A stretch of 7,541 nt of DNA from Oscillospiraceae bacterium. Its GTDB lineage: Bacteria > Bacillota > Clostridia > Oscillospirales > Ruminococcaceae. Every line of letters begins with the position of its first letter. Position 1 is the first letter of the stretch. Shown here one piece after another: positions 1-5,805 of the stretch. Both the position numbers and the translations under genes were made by a program. The notes under the pieces were generated by a model that worked only from the letters and a program-made list of their open reading frames with translations, had not been told where the DNA came from and made no database searches. Location of the stretch: the NCBI GenBank assembly GCA_014796735.1, contig JAAVIG010000152.1, forward strand, positions 1 through 7,541, read 5' to 3'.

Positions 1-54
1 TTTAAAAAGTGGATAAAATGGCTTTTTAAACAGATATTAGTGCTTAGGGTGTAA

Positions 55-105
55 CTCTGTTTTGACGGTAGACTTTGTTATATTTTGTCTACCGTCAAAA
101 CAGAG
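55..105. repeat. Perfect 19-bp inverted repeat (hairpin) with 13-base loop
   Basis: CTCTGTTTTGACGGTAGAC (55-73) is exactly complementary to 87-105, separated by an AT-rich 13-base loop. On the plus strand it is followed after about ten bases by a run of T (116-122), so it could act as a terminator for a rightward gene left of the window. On the minus strand it would form the main stem of the RNA started at about 163, and no U-tract follows it there. A perfect 19-bp stem with no bulge is longer than a typical intrinsic terminator. An interspersed palindromic repeat is therefore an alternative. Confidence 0.8.
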
Positions 106-121
106 ATTAGTATAATTTTTT

Positions 122-140
122 TGAGGCATTAATCGCCTCA
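122..140. other. Small hairpin, 6-bp stem, near T-tracts
   Basis: TGAGGC (122-127) pairs with GCCTCA (135-140) across a 7-base loop. On the plus strand it is followed, after four bases, by TTTTT, then GGC, then TTTTTT (145-158), which resembles an imperfect terminator. On the minus strand it lies about 20 bases downstream of the predicted start of the leftward transcript, upstream of the 19-bp hairpin. Which strand uses it cannot be decided from the sequence. Confidence 0.45.
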
Positions 141-169
141 TCGCTTTTTGGCTTTTTTCACCCCTTTTT

Positions 170-198
170 ATTATAGCATTTTCGTAATTGTTTTTCAA
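170..198 (-). promoter_or_regulatory. Near-consensus sigma-A promoter directed leftward out of the window
   Basis: Read on the minus strand, TTGAAA (193-198) is followed by a 17-base spacer and a perfect TATAAT (170-175). Transcription would start near 163 with a G-rich 5' end (GGGUG). It would run left through the hairpins at 122-140 and 55-105 and off the window edge. No gene for it is visible here, so it may drive a small structured RNA or a long leader of a gene to the left. The hexamers and spacing are seen directly; activity is inferred. AT-rich intergenic DNA can produce such matches by chance, but both hexamers at optimal spacing is better than usual. Confidence 0.6.
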
Positions 199-286
199 TA
201 CTTTTAAAAGGGATTAGTATAAAAGGTTGTCGGTTTGTTTGTTGCACTCAAAAACTGCTTATCTTTCTTTTATGATATATTTTTTT

Positions 287-330
287 AAAAAATAAATCCG
301 AGACAACTCGAATTTGAGTATCTCGGATTT
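287..330 (-). terminator. Intrinsic terminator of the GH94 phosphorylase gene
   Basis: On the minus strand a 10-bp stem (AAATCCGAGA at 294-303 against TCTCGGATTT at 321-330) is topped by a second 4-bp stem (306-309 with 316-319). It is followed by A and six T residues (292-287). It lies about 40 bases past the phosphorylase stop codon at 368-370, the expected place for the end of that transcript. Stem, loop and U-tract are seen directly. Confidence 0.85.
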
Positions 331-367
331 TCTGAGGGAGTTTTTTACACCCCGTTTTTATCTCTTA

Positions 368-2749
368 TTACATTTCAATTACAACTTCGTTTGTTTCTTT
401 AAGAATATCAGCCTTAATCAGTATGCCGTCAATCTTTTCTCCGTTAACGGTAACGGATTTGACACCATGCTGGCTTCCGTTGGGATTTTTAACGGTAACA
501 TTCAGCTTCTTTCCTCTGAAGATCTTTTCCATGGTGTATTCTTTCCATGCGGAGGGGATAGAGGGATCGATCACAAGTCCGTCGGTGGTGGGATTAAGTC
601 CCAGAATACCCTCGGTGGTGCCTACCATAACGGTTGAGGCTGTACCGGTGAGCCAATGAACATGCGCTCTGCCCGCAAAGGGACTGTCCTTGCCCTCAAC
701 AAACTGACCGTATACGTAGGGTTCAAGGCATCTTGTTTCGATTTTGTCATTATAGGTGGCTGGAGCGGCTTCCGTCCAGTACTTGTAAGCCATATCGCCT
801 CTGCCTAACTTGGATTCGGCGAGTATCAGCCAGCCCTGAGGCTGAGAGAAGATGCCCGCGTTTTCCTTGGTGCATCTGTTGAAGCACTGCATAAGCGCGC
901 CGTCAAAGCCGTGCTCAACGTAGGGAGGATACATAACCATTGCGCCGTAGGGCGTATTTAACTCTCTTTCAACGCTGTCCATAGCCTTAACGCCCTGCTC
1001 ATGAGTAGCAAAGCCCGAGATAACCGACCAAGACTGAGGATTGAGCCACATTGAAGCTTCGGGATCGGTGCGCTGACCGATAACGGTGCCGTCCTCCTTG
1101 TAGCCTCTTATCCAGCGGTCTTCGTTCCAACAGTCAGCCAAAATAGCGTCAAGCTTTTCCTTTATCTCGTCAAGATACTTGATATAATCGGTGTCGTTCT
1201 TTTCCTCGGCATAGCCGCGAAGAATTTTTACCGCGTAAACAAGCTGGAATGCCACAAAGGTGGATTCGCCCTTCTTGCCGAGTCTTAAGCAGTCGTTCCA
1301 GTCTGCGTGCAAGCCGGCGGGCATTCCGTGGCTGCCTAAGTTGTTCATGGAGAAATCAATAGCTCTCTTTAAGTGGTCGTAAACGGTGCCCTTTTCGCCG
1401 TTGTTGGCGTAATAGATCTCCTCATCAAGGAACGCGCTGTTGCCGCTTTCGGAAATGTACTTGTAAACGGTGGGGAACAGCCACAAAGCGTCGTCCGCGC
1501 GGTAGGAGGGGTGTCCCGTCTCCTTAACGTACTCGGGATCGTCGGGCGTGTTTTCCTTGCCCGCGTTATGGGTGTACTTTACAAGAGGAAGTCCCGCGCC
1601 GTTTGTTACCTGTGCGGAAAGCATAAATTTTATCTGCTCGTACGCCATTTCGGGAGCAAGATGAATAACGCCCTGGATATCCTGTACGGTGTCGCGGTAG
1701 CCGAAGCCGTTGCGCAGACCACAGTACTGGAAGGAAGCGGCTCTTGACCAGATAAAGGTGATAAAGCAGTTGTAAGCGTTCCAGACGTTAACCATATTGT
1801 TGAAATTTTCGTCGGGAGTGTGTACCTGCAAATTATTCAGCTTGCTGTGCCAGTAATTTTTCAGTTCCTCAAGCTCATGTTCAACAACGCCCTTTTCCTG
1901 ATACTTTGCAATAATTTCTCTTGCAACATTTTCGGGCTTTTGTCCCATTAAATAGGTTATCTCCTTTGTTTCGCCGGGCTGCAATACAATGTCGCTTTGC
2001 AGCGCGCCGCAGGAGTTGGTGTTATAGTTAAGATTGCCCTTTAAGCCCTCTTCAATGCCCTTGGGGCTTGCGTAGCTTCTGTAATGGCCCACAAAAGCGT
2101 CTCTGTCGCCGCAGTAAGCGTTGACCTCCGCGCCTGCCACACCCAAAAATCTTTCGTTATTGGGGTTTTTGAAAACTTCGTTTTGTTTTTGCAGGATAAA
2201 GTTATCTTTAAAATAAGTGCGGGTGATGAACAGTGTGTACTGGAGATTAACCTGATCCTGCTCGTAGTTGTTGTCGTTTACAAATTCGCAGTAGCCTGTT
2301 ACCGAAAGCTTGCGGGGCTTTGTATCGTTGTTGGTTATCTTTGCTGCCCATACCTCGTAGGTAGCGTCCTTGGGAACATAATATGTTACCTCGGATTTGA
2401 TGTTTTTGTACTCGGAGGTGATAACGGTGTAGGCGGTACCGTGACGGCATTCGCTTTTAAAGCTGTCCAAGGGCTTGCACACGGGTGCCCATGAAGCCGA
2501 CCAGAAATCGCCGTCCTCACTGTCCTTGATATATACGTATCTGCCCGGCTGATCGTTGGGAACGCTGTTGAAGCGATAGCGGATAACACGTCCGTTTGCG
2601 CCGGATTTTACGAAGCTGTAGCCTCCCGCATTGTTGGAGATGATAGCGCCGTATTCGGGTGAACCGAGGTAGTTTGCCCAAGCGGAGGGAGTGTCGGGGC
2701 GGGTGATGACATACTCCTTGTTTTTTTCGTCGAAATGACCGTAATTCAT
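368..2749 (-). CDS. GH94 glycoside phosphorylase, cellobiose phosphorylase-like
   Basis: A 793-residue cytoplasmic enzyme of family GH94, which uses inorganic phosphate to split a beta-linked disaccharide, releasing an alpha-sugar-1-phosphate and a free sugar. The N-terminus (FDEKNKEYVITRPDTP) and ISNNAGGYSF are typical of cellobiose and chitobiose phosphorylases. Sugar-site residues Arg346, Arg352 and Asp353 (RNGFGYRD) are present. So are the ADWNDC motif with the catalytic acid Asp486, KENAGIF near 628-634, and the phosphate-loop HWLTGTAS near 698-705. The family's phosphate-contacting His after KENAGIF appears to be Gln636 here. The chosen ATG has GAAAGGA nine bases upstream; an 18-codon upstream extension would begin at TTG without support. 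The gene has its own promoter, operator and terminator, so it is monocistronic. Family is near certain. Cellobiose is the likely substrate, but chitobiose or cellobionic acid (enzymes of about 790 residues) are not excluded. Confidence 0.93.
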   Translation of the reverse strand: MNYGHFDEKNKEYVITRPDTPSAWANYLGSPEYGAIISNNAGGYSFVKSGANGRVIRYRFNSVPNDQPGRYVYIKDSEDGDFWSASWAPVCKPLDSFKSECRHGTAYTVITSEYKNIKSEVTYYVPKDATYEVWAAKITNNDTKPRKLSVTGYCEFVNDNNYEQDQVNLQYTLFITRTYFKDNFILQKQNEVFKNPNNERFLGVAGAEVNAYCGDRDAFVGHYRSYASPKGIEEGLKGNLNYNTNSCGALQSDIVLQPGETKEITYLMGQKPENVAREIIAKYQEKGVVEHELEELKNYWHSKLNNLQVHTPDENFNNMVNVWNAYNCFITFIWSRAASFQYCGLRNGFGYRDTVQDIQGVIHLAPEMAYEQIKFMLSAQVTNGAGLPLVKYTHNAGKENTPDDPEYVKETGHPSYRADDALWLFPTVYKYISESGNSAFLDEEIYYANNGEKGTVYDHLKRAIDFSMNNLGSHGMPAGLHADWNDCLRLGKKGESTFVAFQLVYAVKILRGYAEEKNDTDYIKYLDEIKEKLDAILADCWNEDRWIRGYKEDGTVIGQRTDPEASMWLNPQSWSVISGFATHEQGVKAMDSVERELNTPYGAMVMYPPYVEHGFDGALMQCFNRCTKENAGIFSQPQGWLILAESKLGRGDMAYKYWTEAAPATYNDKIETRCLEPYVYGQFVEGKDSPFAGRAHVHWLTGTASTVMVGTTEGILGLNPTTDGLVIDPSIPSAWKEYTMEKIFRGKKLNVTVKNPNGSQHGVKSVTVNGEKIDGILIKADILKETNEVVIEM

Positions 2750-2767
2750 ATTGTTTTTTCCTTTCAC

Positions 2768-2794
2768 AGCCCCAAGCTTTACATGCTTAAGGCT
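2768..2794 (-). other. 5'-UTR hairpin just upstream of the GH94 Shine-Dalgarno
   Basis: In the leftward mRNA, AGCCUUAAGC (2794 to 2785) can pair along its full length with GCUUGGGGCU (2777 to 2768), using two G-U wobbles. The loop is AUGUAAA. The stem ends two bases before the GAAAGGA Shine-Dalgarno (2765-2759). It could stabilise the transcript or affect ribosome loading. No aptamer class is recognised, and pairing is deduced by eye. Confidence 0.45.
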
Positions 2795-2818
2795 TATTAA
2801 CAAATATTTACTGCTATC

Positions 2819-2847
2819 ATTATAGCAAGAAAACGATTTCTTTACAA
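2819..2847 (-). promoter_or_regulatory. Sigma-A promoter of the GH94 gene
   Basis: On the minus strand TTGTAA (2842-2847) is followed by 17 bases and a perfect TATAAT (2819-2824), preceded by TGC, an extended -10. The start would be near 2812, giving a 5' UTR of roughly 60 bases. It is the only good promoter match seen upstream of the phosphorylase and sits in the divergent spacer shared with the flavoprotein gene. Confidence 0.8.
2827..2842. promoter_or_regulatory. LacI/CcpA-type operator palindrome in the promoter spacer
   Basis: AAGAAAACGATTTCTT is a 16-base palindrome with seven of eight base pairs symmetric around a central CG, the hallmark of LacI-family operators. The inner 14 bases fit the cre consensus TGWNANCGNTNWCA at all but the two outermost positions. 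It fills the spacer between -35 and -10 of the GH94 promoter, touching the -35 edge, so a bound protein would block polymerase. Carbon catabolite repression by CcpA or control by a dedicated sugar repressor are both plausible; neither regulator is in the window. Confidence 0.6.
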
Positions 2848-2936
2848 GGGCGGTATTTTACCCAAATTATTATGTTCTTTTTTGTGAATTTTAACCATTG
2901 CGAAAAGGTGAACGTAAAATTATGCATTTTGTCGGA

Positions 2937-2965
2937 TTGACATTGAAATCTTAATTTGATATACT
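2937..2965 (+). promoter_or_regulatory. Consensus sigma-A promoter of the flavoprotein gene
   Basis: A perfect TTGACA (2937-2942), 17-base spacer and TATACT (2960-2965), with TGA immediately before the -10 (extended -10). The start would be near 2972, about 20 bases before the start codon, leaving a short leader that carries AAAGGAGG. It probably also drives the kinase gene and the genes behind it. Confidence 0.82.
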
Positions 2966-2993
2966 GAATTTCTTCTTTAAAAAGGAGGACATT

Positions 2994-3542
2994 ATGAAAA
3001 CTCTTATATTAAACGGCTCTCCGCGAAAAAACGGCGATACTGTAAGCTTAATAAAGCTGTTAACGGAAAATTTAAAGGGTGAATATAAAATATTAAACAC
3101 TTTTTACAGCAATATTTCTCCCTGTACCGACTGTCGGTTTTGTCAAAAAAACAAGGGCTGCGTGATAAATGACGAAATGAGGTCGATTTACAAATATACC
3201 GAGGACTGCAATAATATAGTGATAGCCTCTCCCATATATTTTTCGGAGCTGACCGGCTCACTGCTGAACGTGGGCAGTCGGTTTCAAGCCTTTTACTGTT
3301 CCCGAAGATTTTTAAATACCGAGCCTGTTACCAAAAAGAAAAAGGGCGGTATCATACTTGTGGGCGGCGGGGACGGAAGCATTGATACCGCCGAGAAAAC
3401 GGCAAAGGTATTGCTTAGGCATATGGGGGCGGAAACGGTTTTCCCTTTGGTGAGCAGTCATAACACGGATAATGTTCCTGCTGTGTATGATGAAAGAGCG
3501 GCGGAGGATATTTTAGGGCTGGCGGATTTTTTAAGCAGGTGA
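2994..3542 (+). CDS. Flavodoxin-fold FMN reductase family protein with Isf-type cysteine motif
   Basis: A 182-residue soluble flavodoxin-like protein of the NADPH-dependent FMN reductase / iron-sulfur flavoprotein group. The start MKTLILNGSPRKNGDT is the beta1 strand plus FMN-phosphate loop (residues 8-16). SPIYF (79-83) and GGGDG (124-128) match the other flavin-contacting segments. Cys44, Cys47, Cys50 and Cys56 form CX2CX2CX5C, the compact spacing that in archaeal Isf proteins binds a [4Fe-4S] cluster, so electron transfer in an anaerobe is likely; whether a cluster is loaded here is inference. Start is fixed by AAAGGAGG five bases upstream and the promoter just before it. The substrate cannot be told. 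An APH-family kinase gene follows 70 bases later with no terminator between. Confidence 0.88.
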   Translation: MKTLILNGSPRKNGDTVSLIKLLTENLKGEYKILNTFYSNISPCTDCRFCQKNKGCVINDEMRSIYKYTEDCNNIVIASPIYFSELTGSLLNVGSRFQAFYCSRRFLNTEPVTKKKKGGIILVGGGDGSIDTAEKTAKVLLRHMGAETVFPLVSSHNTDNVPAVYDERAAEDILGLADFLSR

Positions 3543-3612
3543 TAAGATCAGGAAAAATTATGAACAATTTTGAACAAATGGTAATTTAAAATGCATAAAG
3601 GAAACAGTAAAT

Positions 3613-4485
3613 ATGCAAATCAAAATAATATCAAAAGAACCTATAAATAAAGGCTGGTCGTGTGACAAAAAATATTGTGCGACTGCTGAGGACGGCACAA
3701 AGTATCTGCTCAGAATTACCCCCGAAGAAAAAAGCGCCTGTCGGGAAAAAATGTTTCAAATGCAGCAAAAGGTGGCTGAACTTGGCGTTTCGATGTGCAA
3801 ACCTGTTGAATTCGGGAAATGTGAAGACGGCGTTTATATGCTGCAAACGTGGGTACACGGACAGGACGCAGAGGAAATTATTCCCTCTCTTTCCGCCGAC
3901 GAACAATATTCATTTGGCGTTGAAGCAGGCAAAATTTTGAAAAAGATACACAGTATCCCCGCACCTGATGATCAGACAGATTGGGAGACCCGTTTCAATG
4001 CGAAAATTGATAGGAAGATCAGAAAGTACTATGAATGTGACATTAAATTTGACGGCGGCGATAAAATTATAAATTATATAAACTCAAACCGTTATCTGCT
4101 TGCGGGCAGACCGCAGGTTTTCCAACACGGAGATTACCATATCGGAAATATGATGATTGAAAACGGTAAAATTGTCATTATTGACTTTGACCGCTACGAT
4201 TTCGGTGATCCGTGGGAGGAATTCAATCGGATAGTATGGTGCGCACAGAAAGCGCCGAAATTCGCTTCCGGGATAATTGACGGGTATTTTGACAATGATG
4301 TACCGATTGAATTCTGGAAGCTGTTGGCGCTTTATATCGGAAGCAATACGATGTCCTCAGTTCCATGGGCTGTTCCTTTTGGTGAAAAGGAAATTGAAAC
4401 AATGCTGAATCAGGCAAAAGATGTTCTTGATTGGTATGACGGTATGGAAAGAGTCGTGCCGTTGTGGTATTTTGAAAGCAAATGA
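3613..4485 (+). CDS. Aminoglycoside phosphotransferase (APH) family kinase
   Basis: A 290-residue protein of the APH/choline kinase-like fold, which transfers the gamma-phosphate of ATP to the hydroxyl of a small molecule. KYLLRI (30-35) is the strand carrying the nucleotide-binding lysine. QHGDYHIGN (171-179) is the catalytic loop with Asp174 as predicted base, and IDFD (190-193) supplies the Mg2+-binding Asp191. Length and motif spacing are normal and nothing looks truncated. The ATG is preceded by AAAGGA ten bases upstream. It probably shares the flavoprotein promoter. A GNAT remnant and tag follow without a terminator. Such proteins are often labelled as antibiotic kinases, but many act on other metabolites; resistance is not shown. 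Confidence 0.88.
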   Translation: MQIKIISKEPINKGWSCDKKYCATAEDGTKYLLRITPEEKSACREKMFQMQQKVAELGVSMCKPVEFGKCEDGVYMLQTWVHGQDAEEIIPSLSADEQYSFGVEAGKILKKIHSIPAPDDQTDWETRFNAKIDRKIRKYYECDIKFDGGDKIINYINSNRYLLAGRPQVFQHGDYHIGNMMIENGKIVIIDFDRYDFGDPWEEFNRIVWCAQKAPKFASGIIDGYFDNDVPIEFWKLLALYIGSNTMSSVPWAVPFGEKEIETMLNQAKDVLDWYDGMERVVPLWYFESK

Positions 4486-4521
4486 ATTAAAAAGAGCTGT
4501 TGCAGGTGAAAGGAGACAAAA

Positions 4522-4614
4522 ATGAACAGCATTGAACTTCGCAGCGCAAAATCCGGGGATGAAAAGATATTGGCATATATCCAAACCGAATTATGGAAAG
4601 CGGTTGAATTTTAA
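4522..4614 (+). pseudogene. 30-codon N-terminal remnant of a GNAT acetyltransferase gene
   Basis: A strong ribosome binding site (GAAAGGAGA, 4508-4516) and ATG at 4522 open a frame of 30 codons ending in TAA at 4612. The peptide begins MNSIELRSAKSGDEKILAYI and continues QTELWKAVEF. This matches the usual N-terminus of GNAT proteins, where an IRxAxxxD-type strand is followed by a helix ending in IQTESWKAAF. Nothing downstream in any frame continues the domain and the acetyl-CoA motif is absent. It therefore looks like an internal deletion that joined the stub to the region before tag. It lies between the APH kinase and tag, in the same orientation. An alternative is a translated small ORF coupling the two genes. 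Confidence 0.65.
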
Positions 4615-4654
4615 TTTACTTAAATCAAACATTTTGAAAGGTGCGATTATAAAA

Positions 4655-5245
4655 ATGCAAAAGGAAAAATGCGCTTGGTGCAAAGACGGCGGGTTAAACG
4701 AAAAATATCACGATACCGAATGGGGCATACCTCTTCATGACGATAAAAAGCAGTTTGAATTTCTTATGCTTGAGGTGATGCAGTGCGGATTAAGCTGGAC
4801 GCTTATGCTGAAAAAACGCGAAACCTTCCGAAAATGCTTTGACGGCTTCGATTATGAAAAAATAGCGGAATACGGAGAGGAAAAAATACAAAGCATAATG
4901 GAAACCCCCGATATGATAAAATCGATACGGAAAATCAGGGCGGTTATAAGCAACGCGAGAGCTTTTATTAAAATAAGGGAAGAATACGGTTCCTTTGACA
5001 GCTTTCTCTGGAGGTACAGTAATAATAAAACCTTGATATACAAAAGTCACCAAAGTCAGTGGGTGGCAAGCAACGAGTTGTCGGACGAAATTGCGAAGGA
5101 GCTTAAAAAGCGCGGTTTTAAGTTTTTGGGTTCGATTACCGTTTATTCGCATTTGCAGGCTTGCGGGATAATCAACGACCATGAGGAAAGCTGCTTTATG
5201 TATCGGGAAATTGCGGAAAATTATCCTGTTGAATACAGATTATAA
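4655..5245 (+). CDS. tag: 3-methyladenine DNA glycosylase I
   Basis: A 196-residue base-excision repair enzyme that removes 3-methyladenine from alkylated DNA. Residues match the E. coli Tag pattern. Cys6, His19, His176 and Cys180 correspond to the zinc snap (Cys4, His17, His175, Cys179). Glu40 in the segment LEVMQCGLSW corresponds to active-site Glu38, and Trp48 to the base-stacking Trp. YHDTEWGIP, LKKRETFRKCF, ISNARAF and KKRGFKFLGS are family blocks. The start is set at MQKEKCAW, where the family begins, with GAAAGGTG about 11 bases upstream. The frame stays open to 4532, but that extension overlaps the GNAT remnant and has no family counterpart. It is probably cotranscribed with the kinase gene. 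Confidence 0.95.
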   Translation: MQKEKCAWCKDGGLNEKYHDTEWGIPLHDDKKQFEFLMLEVMQCGLSWTLMLKKRETFRKCFDGFDYEKIAEYGEEKIQSIMETPDMIKSIRKIRAVISNARAFIKIREEYGSFDSFLWRYSNNKTLIYKSHQSQWVASNELSDEIAKELKKRGFKFLGSITVYSHLQACGIINDHEESCFMYREIAENYPVEYRL

Positions 5246-5266
5246 ATAAAAAATCCTTTTTTCCCC

Positions 5267-5295
5267 TTGAAACACTTTAAATATTGGTGTATAAT
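5267..5295 (+). promoter_or_regulatory. Sigma-A promoter of smpB
   Basis: TTGAAA (5267-5272), 17-base spacer and perfect TATAAT (5290-5295). The start would be near 5302, about 40 bases before the smpB ATG. It begins a transcription unit separate from tag, although no clear terminator is seen between tag and this site (only A- and T-runs at 5246-5262). Confidence 0.85.
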
Positions 5296-5343
5296 AGCAT
5301 TGTTCGGATTTTATGACACCCTATTGAAGCAGAAAGGAGCCAT

Positions 5344-5805
5344 ATGGCTGAAAACATAAAAAATATTGCCGAAAACCGACAGGCAAGGCACGAGTATTTT
5401 ATCCTCGAAAGCGTTGAAGCGGGGATAGAGCTGTTCGGAACAGAGGTCAAGTCCATAAGACAGGGCGGCGTAAGCCTTAAGGAGGCGTGGATATCCATTG
5501 AGGACGGCGAAGCGTGGGTGAAGCAAATGCACATCGCGCCCTACGAAAAAGGCAATATATTTAACAGAAACCCGTTGCGCGAAAGAAAGCTGCTTATGCA
5601 TAAGAGGGAAATATTAAGGCTTTTCGGACAGGTGAAGCAGGGCGGTCTTACTCTTATCCCCATTTCAATGTACTTCAAGGGCAGCAAGGTAAAGGTTCAG
5701 GTGGGCTTATGCAAGGGTAAAAAGCTGTACGATAAAAGAGAGGACACCGCGAAAAGAGACGCAAAGAGGCTTATACAGCGCACCATTAAAGAAAGGAACG
5801 GTTGA
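5344..5805 (+). CDS. smpB: SsrA-binding protein SmpB
   Basis: A 153-residue RNA-binding protein that partners tmRNA in trans-translation, rescuing ribosomes stalled on broken mRNAs and tagging the partial peptides. Hallmarks in order: NRQARHEYF (11-19), GTEVKSIR (32-39), HIAPYEKGN (63-71), RKLLMHKREI (81-90), GLTLIPI (101-107) and KGKKLYDKR (124-132). The basic C-terminal tail (KRDAKRLIQRTIKERNG) enters the ribosomal mRNA channel. Full length for the family. GAAAGGAG precedes the ATG closely, behind a strong promoter. The ssrA gene, often nearby, is not in this window. The next gene overlaps the stop by one base. Confidence 0.98.
   Translation: MAENIKNIAENRQARHEYFILESVEAGIELFGTEVKSIRQGGVSLKEAWISIEDGEAWVKQMHIAPYEKGNIFNRNPLRERKLLMHKREILRLFGQVKQGGLTLIPISMYFKGSKVKVQVGLCKGKKLYDKREDTAKRDAKRLIQRTIKERNG

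Larger units (their letters stand above)
105..222 (+). repeat. 11-base direct repeat flanking an AT-rich gene-free stretch
   Basis: GATTAGTATAA occurs at 105-115 and again at 212-222. A looser relative (GATATTAGTGC) lies at 33-43. The DNA between the exact copies holds the small hairpin and the leftward promoter but no credible coding sequence. The copies could be target-site-like scars or chance in AT-rich DNA. The rest of 223-286 shows nothing recognisable. Confidence 0.4.

Noticed and set aside
1373..1747. 124-codon plus-strand open frame inside the GH94 gene
   Set aside because: It is antisense to a clear GH94 domain, has no ribosome site, and its composition follows the mirror of the GH94 codons. 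The same applies to the other plus-strand frames at 314-637, 423-659 and 2084-2494.
2750..2803. 18-codon N-terminal extension of the GH94 protein from a TTG start
   Set aside because: It lacks a Shine-Dalgarno, overlaps the 5'-UTR hairpin, and family members begin at the MxYGxFD position, where ATG 2749 has GAAAGGA in the right place.
3560..3589. 9-codon ORF (MNNFEQMVI) between the flavoprotein and kinase genes, considered as a third gene stub
   Set aside because: Too short and with a weak ribosome site; no family recognised.
3570..3599. Possible promoter TTGAAC ... CATAAA before the kinase gene
   Set aside because: The -10 is poor and would overlap the ribosome site; the kinase is more simply served by the upstream consensus promoter.
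4532..4654. Upstream extension of tag to ATG 4532
   Set aside because: It overlaps the GNAT remnant in another frame, has no ribosome site and does not match Tag proteins, which begin near the zinc-binding Cys.
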